Assembly (NCBI RefSeq): GCF_000143415.4 | Contig: NW_003314329.1 | Coordinates: 898,838-962,837, forward strand | From: Selaginella moellendorffii | Lineage: Eukaryota; Streptophyta; Lycopodiopsida; Selaginellales; Selaginellaceae | Reading direction: 5' to 3' | Length of the DNA stretch: 64,000 nt | Shown: in pieces, positions 22,061-33,345 of the stretch | Numbering within the stretch: position 1 is the stretch's first letter | Layout: the number at the start of each line of letters is the position of its first letter | Notes under the pieces: generated by a model | Told to the model about the DNA's origin: nothing | Database searches by the model: none | What the model saw: the letters and a program-made list of their open reading frames with translations, nothing else | Made by a program: the position numbers and the translations under genes

Positions 22061-22880
22061 GTGCTGAAACTACATTTTATTATCTCCCAGTGTTCATGGC
22101 TTTGTGGTTATAGTATGCATGCTGTAATGTTCTATTGTGTACGGTTGCTGGGTTCGATTCCCATCCGCCTCAACTTTCAATTAAGAATACTACGGTCTTA
22201 GGGGCGCCCCCTAACATGAACACTATTTTATTATTTTATTATTAAATTAACTGTGTTGTTAAGTACCATTTTATTATTTTCGTTTTTTTAACACTATACA
22301 ATTTGGCTCTCCTCAAAATCTCACCTAAGATTAACTGTGTTGAGTTTCTGGGTGTTAAGTTGGTACTAGATCATAGTAAAGAAGCCAAACCAAACTTGTA
22401 ATCAATGGAATCAATTCTTACAGACTTAAACAAACAGATCATTAAAAAGTATTAACTTAGGTGCATCTCCACTGTAGTCATGCAATAAAATTTTGTGGAA
22501 GGGAAGATATATATTTGATTTGCTCCAGCAGCACACAAACAGCACAAACATGCCATTGAGCTTACCAATTCGATCATATATACCAAATTCTCATCAGTTG
22601 TCACTTCAGCATAATTGATCAATCATACACAATGTTGTGCCATTGAATTCTCGATGACCCTACCAGCATATGCAAGGTTTCCTCACCATTTGAACAAGAA
22701 AGACGCTAGACAACAAGCTAGAAATGAACATTTAAACGCAGTTTATATTAGTGGTAACTATAAACAAATAAAAGGTTAAGAGTGATACATCACAGCTGTT
22801 GGATTAAAGGATATCTTAGAATATACCATCCAAACCATTAGATTTTAGTGCGGCTACGGTTTCGCGTGGCTATGGACCAG
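22061..22880. other. Non-coding block preceding the unknown ORF; duplicated at 41760-42510
   Basis: AT-rich, no ORF. Highly similar to 41760-42510 in the same orientation and in both copies placed just upstream of the unknown ORF, so it may hold that gene's promoter and 5' UTR. One difference is a segment of about 65 bases (about 22111-22172) with a tRNA-like T-arm (GGTTCGATTCCCATCC) that the 41.8-kb copy lacks. Confidence 0.5.
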
Positions 22881-22912
22881 GGGTGAGGTGAGAGAGACTT
22901 GGGTATTCGTCT

Positions 22913-23412
22913 TCCTCTGTGCAGCGGAAAGCTGCCATCTCTCGATGTTTGGGTCCCTTGAATCCCTTGGAGCTCTCCATCCGGTTGCACCCAGACAAAG
23001 GCGACATTTTCCATCCCCTCTCTCTCAACTACACAACAGGCCTGTCGTGCCGGACTTGGGACGAGCTGGTCCAGGAGCTCAGCTGCATCTATTCTGACAC
23101 AATTGCTGCACTCCCTGACGCATCCCTTCCGGATGCCAAGATGCGGCAAAATGCGGCGATCATCCAAGGCATCCAGCCGCCCAAGGACGAAAGGGAGCCG
23201 GCTTGGATGTCGAAGCTGTCCGAGATTTGCAGAGGTAGGATCGACGTGGACTTGCTTTTGTGCCACAAATTCATGCTTGCCTTTCGCTACCATCTGGACG
23301 TTAACGACTCAAACGTCGTCTCCATGGACAAGGAGCAAGATTGCCAGGACCTAATCATGCAAGATGAAGAAGAGCTCTACATTGATCATCACCTCCCTCG
23401 AGCTCAAGCTGA
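22913..23412 (+). CDS. Unrecognised conserved ORF, copy 1 (3' truncated by retrotransposon)
   Basis: Open plus-strand frame without stops, encoding QRKAAISRCLG, LNYTTGLSCRTWDELVQELS, DASLPDAKMRQNAAIIQGIQ, REPAWMSKLSEICRGRIDVD, LLLCHKFMLAFRYHLDVNDS and MDKEQDCQDL, ending in an acidic EEE stretch. It is cut at 23412 by the truncated LTR of element B1. The paralogue at 45860-46508 keeps the same frame; differences are mainly substitutions and in-frame indels. No domain recognised. The true start is uncertain because no clear ATG precedes the conserved part; it may be an internal exon. Confidence 0.5.
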
Positions 23413-23512
23413 CACCGTGGCTTAACAGCCTGGTATGGGTACCTCTACCCCCCCACTTCTATCCCGAAGGGAAGGCCTAAGCCCGTAGGAAGGGCAAGGA
23501 CTAATGAGTCAC
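23413..23512 (-). repeat. Element B1, 3' LTR, outer piece
   Basis: From ACCGTGGC to the target-site copy GTCAC (23508-23512), equal to the middle of the family-B LTR. The first part of the LTR is missing, so this edge is a deletion or recombination joint with the unknown ORF. The LTR resumes at 30215 after element A. Confidence 0.75.
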
Positions 23513-23899
23513 TATCAAGACCCCCAACAAGATCAAGACTGGAAAATGCAAAAGACAAAGAGAAAAGTTAATAGAAACAAAGAAGAGGCCTTAAACTAGT
23601 GTTGATTCAGATTGTGGAGAAATGGAACAAGGCTAACCTATATATACTATAGGTTGATGAAGCTCCACCACTCTTGGATCGAGGACGGCCTAAATATAGC
23701 TGAGGTCGAGGAGGCGCCACATCATCATCAGGAATGTGGCTCAAGACTTAGGAATTGTACAGGAAATCAGAGAGTCAAGAATAGGGAAAAGTCTCGAGAG
23801 TCAGGAATAGGGAAGTGTCTTGAGATTCAGGAATGTGGTCTGTAGGTCAGGAATCCAGCGAGATTCAGGAATGTGGTATGAATTGGGGGATTCCTGACA
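23513..23899 (-). repeat. Element A 3' LTR
   Basis: In element sense it begins TGTCAGGAATC and ends near GGGGTCTTGATA. It contains many copies of an AGGAATnnGG-like motif. Similar to 29830-30214 throughout with scattered substitutions and short indels. Confidence 0.85.
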
Positions 23900-24039
23900 A
23901 CACCCCCTCCTCAAGAACGAGTGGAACGAGGACGTGAATGAGAACGAAGAGGAGGATGAGATGGGCAGCGAGGGACGAGAGATGGAGAGAAAGAATGAGG
24001 ACTAGGACGAGAAGGATAGCGGCAGTGGAAGTCCTAAAC

Positions 24040-24720
24040 AAGGTCAAGAGAATGAATCAGGTTGTCCGCAGGTTCCGAAGTGTGTTCTTCAGGTCCATAA
24101 CCCTTCCAGTCGACCAGATAGTAGAGTTTAGACCATGAAATCTTGGAATCAAGGATGTCCTAAACCTCGTACTCAGACCCATCCTCAAGCTACACTGGTG
24201 GAGGCGGAGGAATGACCCAATTTGGAATAGGACTGGGAATATAAGACTCAAGGAGAGAGGGGTGAAAAACGGGGTGAATTTGATAGGAGGAGGGAAGTGC
24301 AAGGCGATAAATAACAGAATTAATGATAGCAGTGATAGGGAAAGGACCAAGGCATTTGAAATTGAGTTTGGGACATAGCCTGGTGGTGGAGATATTTCGC
24401 CTGAGGAGCCAGACTTTATCCCCAATATTGTAAGGTGGACAATCCTGACGATGGGCATTGGCAAATGTTTTGTGAGATTCCTGAGCACGATGGAGGTGGA
24501 AGGAGATGGAGTTGTGGATTTCCTGGAGGTTGGAGACAAATGTCTCAGAGCAGGGATTTGAATGAGAGGATTCGGATGGAGAAGGAAGTGAGAGATTGAA
24601 TTAGGGATTTCAGCCAGAGTTCGCAAAGAAGGGGGAAACTCGAAGAGAGGAGTGAACAAAGTTGTTATAGGAGAACTTAGCAAGGGGAAGGATATCGAAC
24701 CAGTCATCCTGATGATAGTT
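24040..24720 (-). pseudogene. Element A integrase C-terminus and chromodomain
   Basis: Minus-strand frames give IHPVFHPSLLESY-like text and, after one stop, YLVDWKGYGPEEHTSEPADN, a chromodomain with the usual Y.V.WkGy...e.tWEp.enL pattern (here TSEP). In this family the domain directs integration to particular chromatin. Broken by stops. Confidence 0.75.
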
Positions 24721-24759
24721 GATGAAGCACCTTAGGAATTGTTCTAACGTCTAAATCAT

Positions 24760-25250
24760 TCACTCGGACTGTCCATCAGTTTGAGGATGATATGCCGAAG
24801 AGAGGTTGGCCTTCACTCCAAGCAGTTGCAAAAACCATTGCCAGAAATGAGAGATGAACTAAGGTCCCCGATCCGAAACCACATCTGCAGGAATCCCATG
24901 AAGTCGGAAAATTTCCCTGAATACCAGTTTTGCCATATCCTCGCCCGAAAACTCCTTGGTACACGGCAAGAACTGCACCATCTTTGTGAAGCGATCCACC
25001 ATGACTAAAATGCTATTGAAGCCTCCAGAACTCGAAAGATCACTCAAGAAATCCATGGAGATGGATTCCCAAGGACTTGAAGGGACCGGGAGGGAACGAA
25101 GCAAACCTGAAGGAAGGTGGTGAGGTACCTTATTTCAGTGTCACAGGAGGTAACAAAAGTTTTGATGTAATCGTCCATGTGAGGCCACCAAAAGTCCCGT
25201 GCAACCAGCTCATAGGTCTTTGCGATGCCGAAGTGACTAGCAGTCGGGCT
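24760..25250 (-). pseudogene. Element A integrase catalytic core
   Basis: The minus frame 25104-24859 reads PWESISMDFLSDLSSSGGFN, VMVDRFTKMVQFLPC and HGIPADVVSDRGP, holding the first two acidic residues of the D,D,E core. The third part is frameshifted. Upstream CHDSPTASHFG is part of the HHCC zinc finger. Confidence 0.8.
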
Positions 25251-26824
25251 ATCGTGGCACGCCATCAGGACCAACCTTCGAGCATCACCTTCAAGAATGT
25301 AAATCTGCTCCCCACGGTATAACAAGCCATCTAAGAACTCGAACTCGTCAAATCGCCGGCAGTCGGGAGTCACTGGGTGTCCAGCCTGAAGATGGGGGAA
25401 AATGTCGCTGGCAAGGTCATCGGATTGAAGATCATTTCTGATCGCATCCATCAAGGAGGAGTCTTGAGGGGCCAGGGAAATTTCCATAACTTGAAGCCGA
25501 TTAGGACCACAGATAACTTGATCCTGTTGATCGAAGGTAGGATTACCAGGCCTGAGACTAAGATAGGAGCGCCTTAAAAGAGCATTAGGAAGGCCTTGAA
25601 GCTTTCCAGGTCTATACTTGATAACAAAGTCAAACCGACTTAGGAATTGTGCCCACCTTGCTTGACGATGGCTCAAAACTCGGGAAGTGGCAAAGTACTC
25701 AAGATTTTTGTGATCCATCCAGACTGTTGTTTGATGGCCCGCCCCCTCCAAGAAACGGTGCCACTCTCCAAAGGAATCCACGATGGCAAGGAGCTCCTTG
25801 TCGTGGATTTCGTAATTGATCTCCGTAGGCTGGAATTTCCGAGAATGGAAAGCAATCGGATGAAGTTCGTGATCCGCTCCGAGTTGAGACAACATAGCAC
25901 CGATGGCAAAGTCGGAGGCGTCAGCCTCGATGAAGAAAGGTTGTGAGGGATCAGCGTGGATCAAGACGTGAGCAGAACTGAAGGCCGCCTTGGGTGTGTC
26001 GAAGGCCTGTTGGGCAGCAGCAGACCAAGAGAAGGGAACATCCTTGCGAGTGAGATGCGTGAGAGGAAGGACAATGTCAGAGTAGTGATCAATGAATTTG
26101 CAGTAGAAGTTGGCGAAGCCAAGGAGAACCTGAACGTCCGACATTGATTGTGGAGGCTCCCATTCGAGAATAGTCTTGACTTTGGCAGGATCCATTGTGA
26201 TACCCTCATGAGTGACAATGTACCCAAGGAACTCCACAGACTGCTGATCGAAGGAACATTTCTCAAGCTTCGTGTATAGGCCGTGTTCTTGCAGCTTTGC
26301 CAGCACCTTGCGTACATGTTTGTCATGCTCCTCCTGAGTTTTTGAGTAGATGAGGATGTCATTGAGGTAGAAGATCACCATCTGATCAAGAAACTCTCGA
26401 AAGACGTCGTTCACCATGTGTTGGAAAACTGCTGGAGCATTTGTCAGGCCAAATGGCATGACAGTGTACTCGAAGTGGCCATAGCGGGTTCGGAACGCAG
26501 TCTTCCATTCATCACCAGGCCGGATCCGGATTAGGTTGTATGCTCCACAGAGGTTGATCTTGGTGAAAAAGCGGGCACTGCCGAGGCGTTCCGACTGGTC
26601 CGAGATCAGGGGCAGCGGATAACGGTTCCGAACAGTCACCTTGTTCAAACCTCGGTAGTCGATGACTAGCCGCAAACTCCCATCCTTCTTCTTGACAAAG
26701 AAGATAGGCACTCCAGCCGGGGACTACGAATGCTGAATGTACCCCAAGGCAAGGTTCTCATCCACGTACTCTTTGAGGGCATTAAGCTCGGATGGGGATA
26801 ACCCGTAGATAAGCCCCCACGAAG
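25251..26824 (-). pseudogene. Element A reverse transcriptase and RNase H
   Basis: Long minus frame (26711-25044). [22 protein letters not shown]; motif A reads FFTKINLCGAYN, where the family has IDLR.aYn; motif C reads VIFYLNDILIYS, where the family has Y.DD. Both changes replace a catalytic Asp by Asn. RNase H: FIEADASDFAIGAMLSQ, YEIHDKELLAIV and WMDHKNLEYF, with the acidic residues present. One stop lies before FFVKKK. The enzyme is inactive as read. Confidence 0.85.
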
Positions 26825-27946
26825 TGTAAGCCACAAATTTTTCCTTTCCAATTTGCTAGCTTACCTCGTCTATTCGACCAACACTGCCTTGGCTTGTGTT
26901 AAGTTCCCTCGCTAAGGTTCCTGCCTATTGTACTAGCTCTTACTTGGTCCTACTTGGTTTTAGCTACTCACTGCACAAGCAATGAAGCGTTAGCCATCCA
27001 TCCACGGATTCCCAAATCTCTCCCAATCCCCCTCCCTAGGTTAGACTGGACTTAAGGTTCGGCTACACTCCCCGTAGGCACAAGCAGCCAAGCACACCAA
27101 GCCTCCAGGTTCCTAACACCCCTTGGTACCACAAGACTTGATCATGGGACCCTCTAAATCCCAAGCCTTGGGTGCAACACTTGCTTCGGGACATCGGGGA
27201 GAAACACCGTGGCCTAACGGCCCGGTATGGGTACCTCTACCCCCCCACTCCCATCCCGAAGGGAAGGCCCAAGCCCCTAGGAAGGGCGAGGACTAATGAG
27301 CCACAAGGTACTCAAGTGGGGCACCACTCCACATGAGCCGGGAGCACCGCAGTTGGGTTCCCTTTCGGGAGTGGGAGCTGCTCTTGAGCACTTCCCTAGG
27401 TGGCCCCTCCGGCACCACCTAAGCCCATGCTCACTCCCACCTAAGGCCCCTCGGCCCCAGTCTCAACCTCAAGTTAGTTTGGAAGCACCACTGGAGAGTT
27501 CCTTCAAGACTAGTTCCTGGACCTCACTATCCCTACTATACTTTTGGAACCCCTTGCAGCCCCCCCCCCCCTGGGAGACGCACGCTTTGGGCTTTCACCC
27601 CTTGACCCGTATTAGTATTTGGACTTAGTCTCAGATTCAATCTCAGACTCGATCTCGGACTCAATCTCGGACCCGATCTCGGACTCGACTTCGGACTCGT
27701 CCTCGGACTTGGTCTCAGACCCGATTTGGATCTCGGACTTCGTCTTGAACTCGGTCTCGAACTCGGTCTCGATCTCGATCTCCGATTCGGCCTTGGCTCG
27801 ATCCCGGACTCTATCTCGAACTCGGTCTCAGAGTTGGTCTTGGACTCGATCTTCGACTCGGTCCCATCCAATGAACTCTTTGTCATTTCAATCAAGCTTT
27901 CGGGGATTTTTTAGCCTACCACATCTTAGGGAGTCGGTTTCTTACA
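26825..27946 (-). repeat. Family-B solo LTR nested in element A
   Basis: 1122 bp, TGTAAGCCACAAATTTTTCC to GGTTTCTTACA, with TG...CA ends in inverted TGTAAG/CTTACA. Flanks are CGAAG (26820-26824) and CGGAG (27947-27951), a 5-bp target duplication with one mismatch. Removing it joins element A's protease to its RT. Orientation inferred from comparison with B1/B2. Contains a C-run near 27559 and a GACTCGATCTCG-type minisatellite at 27626-27860. Confidence 0.85.
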
Positions 27947-28867
27947 CGGAGGTGATGCTCCTTTCTGTAAATCAATGGGACAGTCATAAGGCTGATGAAT
28001 AGGTAGTACACTAGCTTTTTTCTTGTCAAACACATCCCCAAAATCATGATACTTCTCAGGAAGACTGACAGGAGAAACATGCAAAGCAAAAAGGAAAATA
28101 GGTTCTTCATGAAGGAGTTCTTTCATAGTGATTGTGGAGATAGGAGGAGGCGTACGACTAAATGGAATGATGAGACGAGGATACTGTCCAGTGTAAGATG
28201 GAAGAGAGGAAAAAGAAGAGGGTGAAAACTTTGTAGAGTCAAGAACAGAACCCTGATTTGAGTTTAGGGGACTTTTCCTGATTCGAACTAGATGAACAGC
28301 AGGGGAAGCCATAGGAGATGGTGATGTGGGAGAGATGAGCTGTAATTCCTTCCAATAGATTTGAGGTTGATGTAGTTGGAACCAAGGAAGACCGAGCACC
28401 ACAGAGGAGGACTTGCTGTTGATGATGTTGAAGGTGATATCGGTGACGATAGACCCGATGTGTACTCGAATGGGCAACATTTCCCTAAGTCCAAAAGATG
28501 GAGACACAAAATGCCTGCTGATGCCTTCAACACTCAGATCCCGTATGGTAGAAGAAAGAGGAACGTGATGTCGGGCAAAAAAGTCCGTGTCCATGAAGCA
28601 GGAAGTTGCACCTGAGTCCAGTAGCGCTAGAGCCTTGAGTCCTGATTGTTCGGTGAAAGAAAAGAAACATGGGACGCGGAAGTTGTGGGTATTGGTGGTG
28701 GCTTTGATGAAAGGTGGTGAGGAGCTTGATAAAGAAGAAAAGTAATTTTTATTCGGGGAGTCCAAACATACAGCTCCTACTCTGTTTGGACAGGGTCGTT
28801 TCCCGACTGCAACAAAAGTGGATTTTGAGGCAAAGTGAACTCGAGTAGTCGGGGAGGCTGGTCCCAA
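27947..28867 (-). pseudogene. Element A aspartic protease region
   Basis: Open minus frame of 313 residues. The active-site motif is ALALLDSGATSCFMD, followed by VVLGLPWFQLHQPQ, the usual second protease landmark. It ends at KGASPPC where the solo LTR interrupts. The active-site Asp is intact. Confidence 0.85.
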
Positions 28868-29730
28868 TTAGGATCCGCACAGTAGAGGCAAAGATTATGA
28901 GATATTCGACGTTGCTTCTCAGCAGAACTCAACTTCCTTTTGATGAGTCAGGGAGTACCAGAAATATCCATCGGGATCGGAGCAGTAGGTTCAGGAGTAT
29001 GCCCCGAAGACTCAAGCTGGGATTCCTGAGTCTGGGACGGAAAAACAGCGGCGCGGTGACTTTCTTGACGACGCTCAAAGAGACAATTGTCACATCGAAT
29101 AGCTTTATTGATGGCGTCCGACAGGTCCTTGGGATCCTCCATAGTAAGCAACAAATCCTTGACACCGTTGTTGAGGCCGAAACGAGATTGGTCAATCAGG
29201 GCCCGCTCATCCCACTGAGTGTCCAAGGCAAGGAGTTGGAACTCTGCAGCGTAAATCGAGGCAGGACGAGACCCCTGAGAGAAACGTCTCATCTTTGTGG
29301 TAGCAGCCCGAACCCGATCCATCTCGCCAAAACATGTTTCGAGCTTCTCTTTGAACAATTAAAGATCCATCAGCTCCGGAACCACGACCCCTTTCATGTT
29401 CTTCTCCAGAAGAGGAGAAAACCATGACAAAGTTGCAGCTTCAAGCAATGTCCCAATCACGCCAATTTGAGACTCGGGAGTGGGGTACTGTCGATGTTGA
29501 AGTGCGAAGATCAGCTCCATTTAGTTTAGGAATCCGCGAAGCTTCAAACGCTTGCCTGAAAATTTCGCCGGGAAACTCACCTTTGGTTCAGGAACTTTGC
29601 TAGATCCTTGAGCCGAAAGTGAAGCAAGCTCCTGCTACATGCGAAGAAGGGTCGCCTTCAGCTTGGTATTCTCAGACTGGATTTTTGCAAGGACTTCGGC
29701 AAAGAAATCAGGATGGCTTGGAGACTCCAT
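28868..29730 (-). pseudogene. Element A gag
   Basis: Minus frames beginning MESPSHPDFFAEVLAKIQSE, then FKEKLETCFGEMDRVRAATT, SIYAAEFQLLALDTQWDERA and a CLYCADPNW-type zinc-knuckle remnant. Stops split it into at least three pieces. Typical Ty3/gypsy gag (retrotransposon gag domain) layout. Confidence 0.75.
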
Positions 29731-29829
29731 CGGCAGAAAGAAAGAAAAAGGGGGAAAAAAGGCAAAGGCAGTCAAATAATCAAAACGAGCTAAAGGAAAA
29801 AAAATGAAAAAACACAATCTGAATCAAAC

Positions 29830-30214
29830 GATCAAGACCCCCAACAAGATCAAGACTGGAAAATGCAAAAGACAAAGAGAAAAACTAATAAAAACAAAGA
29901 AGAGGCCTTAGACTGGTGTTGATTCAAATTGTGGATAAATGGAACAAGGCTAACCTATATATACTATAGGTTGATGAAGCTCCACCACTCTTGGATTGAG
30001 GATGGCCTAAATATAGCTGAGGTTGAGGAGGCACCACATCATCATCAGGAATGTGGCTCAAGACTTAGGAATCGTACAGGAAATCAGAGAGTCAGAAATA
30101 GGGAAGTCTCGAGAGTCAGGAATAGGGAAGTGTCTTGAGAATTAGGAATATGGTCTACAAGTCAGGAATCCAGCAAGATTCAGGAATGTGGTATGAATTG
30201 GGAGATTCCTGACA
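29830..30214 (-). repeat. Element A 5' LTR
   Basis: Partner of 23513-23899. Ends GGAGATTCCTGACA on the plus strand, next to target copy GCCAC (30215-30219). Confidence 0.85.
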
Positions 30215-30874
30215 GCCACAAGGTACTCAAGTGGGGCACCACTCCACATGAGCTAAGACCACTGCAGTCGGTTTCCCTTTCGGGAGTGGGAGCTGCTCTT
30301 GAGCACTTGCTTGGGTGGCCCCTCAGGCACCACCCGAGTCCATACTCACTCCCACCCAAGGCCCCTTGGCCCCAGCCTCAACCTCAAGTCAGTTTGGAAG
30401 TACCACTGCAGAGTTCCTTCAAGACTGGTTCCTAGACCTCACTATTCCTACTATACTTTTGGAACCCCCTCTAGCCCCCCCCCCCCTAGGAGACGTACGC
30501 TTTGGGCTTTCACCCCTTGACCCATATAAGTACTCAAACTCAGTCTCGGACTCGATCTTGGATTCGATCTCGGACCTGACTTTGGACTCAGTCTCGGAGT
30601 TGATCTCGGACCCGATCTCGGACTCGACTTTGGACTCGACCTCGGACACAGTCTTGGATCTGATTCAGATTTCAGACTCTATCTCAAACTTGGTCTCGAA
30701 CTTGGTCTCTGATTCGGCCTCAAACTCAATCCCGGACTCTATCTCGAACTCAGTCTTAGAGTCGGTCTTGGACTCGATCTCCGACACGGTCCCATCTAAT
30801 GAACTCTTTGTCATTTCGGTCATGCTTTGGGGGATCCTTTAGCCTACAAGACGTCAGGGAGTTGGTTCCTTACA
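30215..30874 (-). repeat. Element B1 3' LTR, inner piece
   Basis: Continues the LTR interrupted at 23512 and ends GGTTCCTTACA. Includes CTATACTTTTGGAACCCC, a C-run (about 30477-30486), CTTTGGGCTTTCACCCC and a GACTCGATCTCGGAC-type minisatellite (30535-30800). In element sense a purine-rich GGGTGGTGGAGT abuts it. Confidence 0.85.
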
Positions 30875-31199
30875 ACTCCACCACCCATAGAAGAAGTTTG
30901 ATGCCCACATCAAATGTCTCTTTTTATCCTACGACTTGTTGACCATGTCTCCTGGGGCATCCCCCAAATTAGCGGTGTGCCTAAGTTAGCCTCTCCAGCC
31001 AAGAGCCCATGACAATGGAATATAAGTGTCCCTATACCCCTCACCCCACCACGCCCTAGTATGGGGTTGGGACTTGAACCTAGCCTTGCTTTACTAGGGG
31101 GTTGGGACTTGAACCCAACCTTCGTAGAATATGTCTACGAATTCGACATCCCCGTGGGGAGTTGGGCGTAGTTCTTTACGCCTGATCGACCTAGCTAAC

Positions 31200-32390
31200 C
31201 CATGCTAATTAGCTTACCTTCGGCGCGCCTTCGGGTCCCAATATATGCCATTGCTCAATGTCACAAATTGATACTTTAATTGAACTTTGCATAAGTACAT
31301 AGAGTTCTGCCTTGCAGAAATTCCTCCACTAGATCTCGCACGTTTGCTAGGTTTTCCTCCGGTTCCGATGTTGCTTTGCAGTGTGGAAATCCTTTCCACT
31401 TCATATGGAACTCTCTCATCTTGCGTCCTTGTCGCTTGCTCTTGCATGCATTGAGGATAGCCTTGACTTCGTATTCCTCTTCCCCTTGGATAACCTCAGG
31501 TAAAGGTCTTACTTAGTCCTTGCAAAGCGGATCCTCAAAGTATGGCTTGAGTAAGTTCACGTGGAACACTAGGTGCATCTTCCCCATCTCTCGAGGAAGT
31601 CGGAGACGGTAAGCCACTTTATCGATTTGTGCCTCAATCTCATAAGGCCCCACGAACCTGCTTAAGGAACTCAAGATCAATTCATTTACAGGAATACATG
31701 CAGTTTTACCTTTGGGTCAACTTTCGGCTGATCCCACTTGGTAGCCTGAGGTTCTTGGTGTTCAGCCACACCTTCTCCCCAGCTTGGAACTCTAAATCCT
31801 GGCGCTTTTGGTTCGCGTACCTGGTTTGCCTTTGTTGAGCCCATTCCAAGGAATCCCTCACTAGATTCCAAATGTTGAGTTTTTCTGCCGTGAATGCCTC
31901 CACTGCGGGTAACTCTCCATGAGACTCGGCCATGCCGAGTTCCACAGGACCTTCAATAGCTCGCCCATTGATGACTTCCCATGGACTCACCCCGATACTC
32001 AAATGTGGTGAGTTGTTATAACACATTTCCGCAAGTCCCAAATGACTTACCCAATCGGTCTGGTCTCCCAAGACATAGCATCGCAAATAATCCTCCAACT
32101 GCCTATTCACCCTTTCTGTTTGTCCGTCTATCAAGAAGTGTTAGTGCCATCAAACTTGACTTAATACCCAATACCTGTCTGTGGGTGATAGGCTGTGCTG
32201 AATTTCAACTTGGTGCGATACTATTCCAAGAGAGTTCTCCAAAACCTACTAATGAAGATCTTATCTCGATCTGAGATAATCTCTTCTGGCCTTCTCCGCA
32301 CTTGAACCACTTGTTCGAAGAACAACTTTGCCACGCCTTCCGCATCCACTTCCGTTGTGGTGGGTATGAAATGTGCCATCTTCGAAAATC
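31200..32390 (-). pseudogene. B1 integrase C-terminal part and chromodomain
   Basis: The minus strand reads DGQTERVNRQLEDYLRCYVL and ETW-less LGLAEMCYNNSPHLSIGVSP (integrase after the catalytic Glu), then QAGEKVWLNTKNLRLPSG, then REFHMKWKGFPH and SEPEENLANVRDLVEEF (chromodomain). Several stops and frameshifts. Confidence 0.8.
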
Positions 32391-33345
32391 AGTCCACCAC
32401 CACGAATATTACATTGAACCCCTCGCTTGGGGGGAGTTTCGTGATGAAGTCCATCGTAAGACATTTCCAAGGATGATATAGAATTGGGATACTTTGTAAC
32501 AAGCCCCCACTTGCCTTAGTCATGGCTTTGACTTGCTGACATGTTGGACATGTCTTAACATAGTCTTGGACGTCCTTAGCGATATCTGGCCAATGATACT
32601 TCCTCTTGAGTAAGCCCATCGTCTTGGGCACTCTACTGTGTCCCACAAGAGATCCATCATGACAGTCTTCTAAAGCTACCTTCCTTAGTTCCCCTTCTAG
32701 AATATACACCCTCGTTTGCTTGTAATAGATGAGTCTGTTGCATTCCGCATAGCTTATTTTCTGTTCTGTTGGCAACTCACCTCTCTGGTGAGCTTCCTAT
32801 GCCTCTAGATTCCTCAGCAACACTTCTTGTGCTAGACCATCATTCTCATATGCTGTCCGCACATCATCCCAAAAGGTTGCTATCGCGTTGGATATCGCTA
32901 ACTTCAAGCTCGCATTTCGACTTAGGGCATCCACCACGATGTTACTCTTCCTAGGCTTGTATAGAATCTCACAATCAAACTCAGCCAAAGCATTGACCCG
33001 TTGACCTTGTTTCCCTCTCAGATCGGGCTGTGACAAGAAGTGTTTCGTTGCCACATTATTCGTGTAAACCTTGAAGTGTCTCCCAAGGTAGTGTCGCCAC
33101 TCCTTGAGCGCCTTGACCACTGCATACAATTCCTTCTCGTGGGCAGGCCACTTCTGTTGAGCCTTGTCCAACTTCTTTGAGAAGAACGCTACTGGATGGT
33201 TGTCTTGCTTCAAAATTGCGCCTAACACAAAGTCTGAAGCATCCATTTCTACCTCAAAGTCCTTACCAAAGTTTGGTAATGCCAACACGGGAGCCTTCCT
33301 CAACTTCTCTTTGAGGTGGACAAATGCCACTTCGCATTCTGCTGT
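32390..33345 (-). pseudogene. B1 RNase H and integrase N-terminal part
   Basis: RNase H: FEVEMDASDFVLGAILKQ, HEKELYAVVKALKEWRHYL and VVDALSRN. Integrase: GHSRVPKTMGLLKRKYHWP, VKTCPTCQQVKA and WKCLTMDFITKLPPSEGFN. A stop separates VVVD from FSKMAHF. Confidence 0.85.

Larger units (their letters stand above)
23513..30214 (-). mobile_element. Element A: Ty3/gypsy chromovirus inserted in the B1 LTR
   Basis: Two LTRs of about 386 bp (23513-23899 and 29830-30214) flank minus-strand gag, protease, RT, RNase H, integrase and chromodomain sequence. Target-site duplication is GTCAC (23508-23512) against GCCAC (30215-30219), one mismatch; joining the flanks restores a continuous family-B LTR. A purine-rich GAGGAGGGGGTGT (minus) abuts the 3' LTR as polypurine tract. 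I saw no initiator-Met primer site beside the 5' LTR. Coding regions are broken by stops and by a solo LTR (26825-27946). Confidence 0.9.

Noticed and set aside
22085-22175. Functional tRNA gene
   Set aside because: T-arm-like sequence and a possible GTA anticodon loop are present, but anticodon stem and acceptor stem do not pair.
27536-28002. Ser/Asp-rich and Arg/Ser-rich ORFs near 27.6, 30.5, 48.5 kb
   Set aside because: Translations of the LTR minisatellite on either strand, not conserved as a frame.
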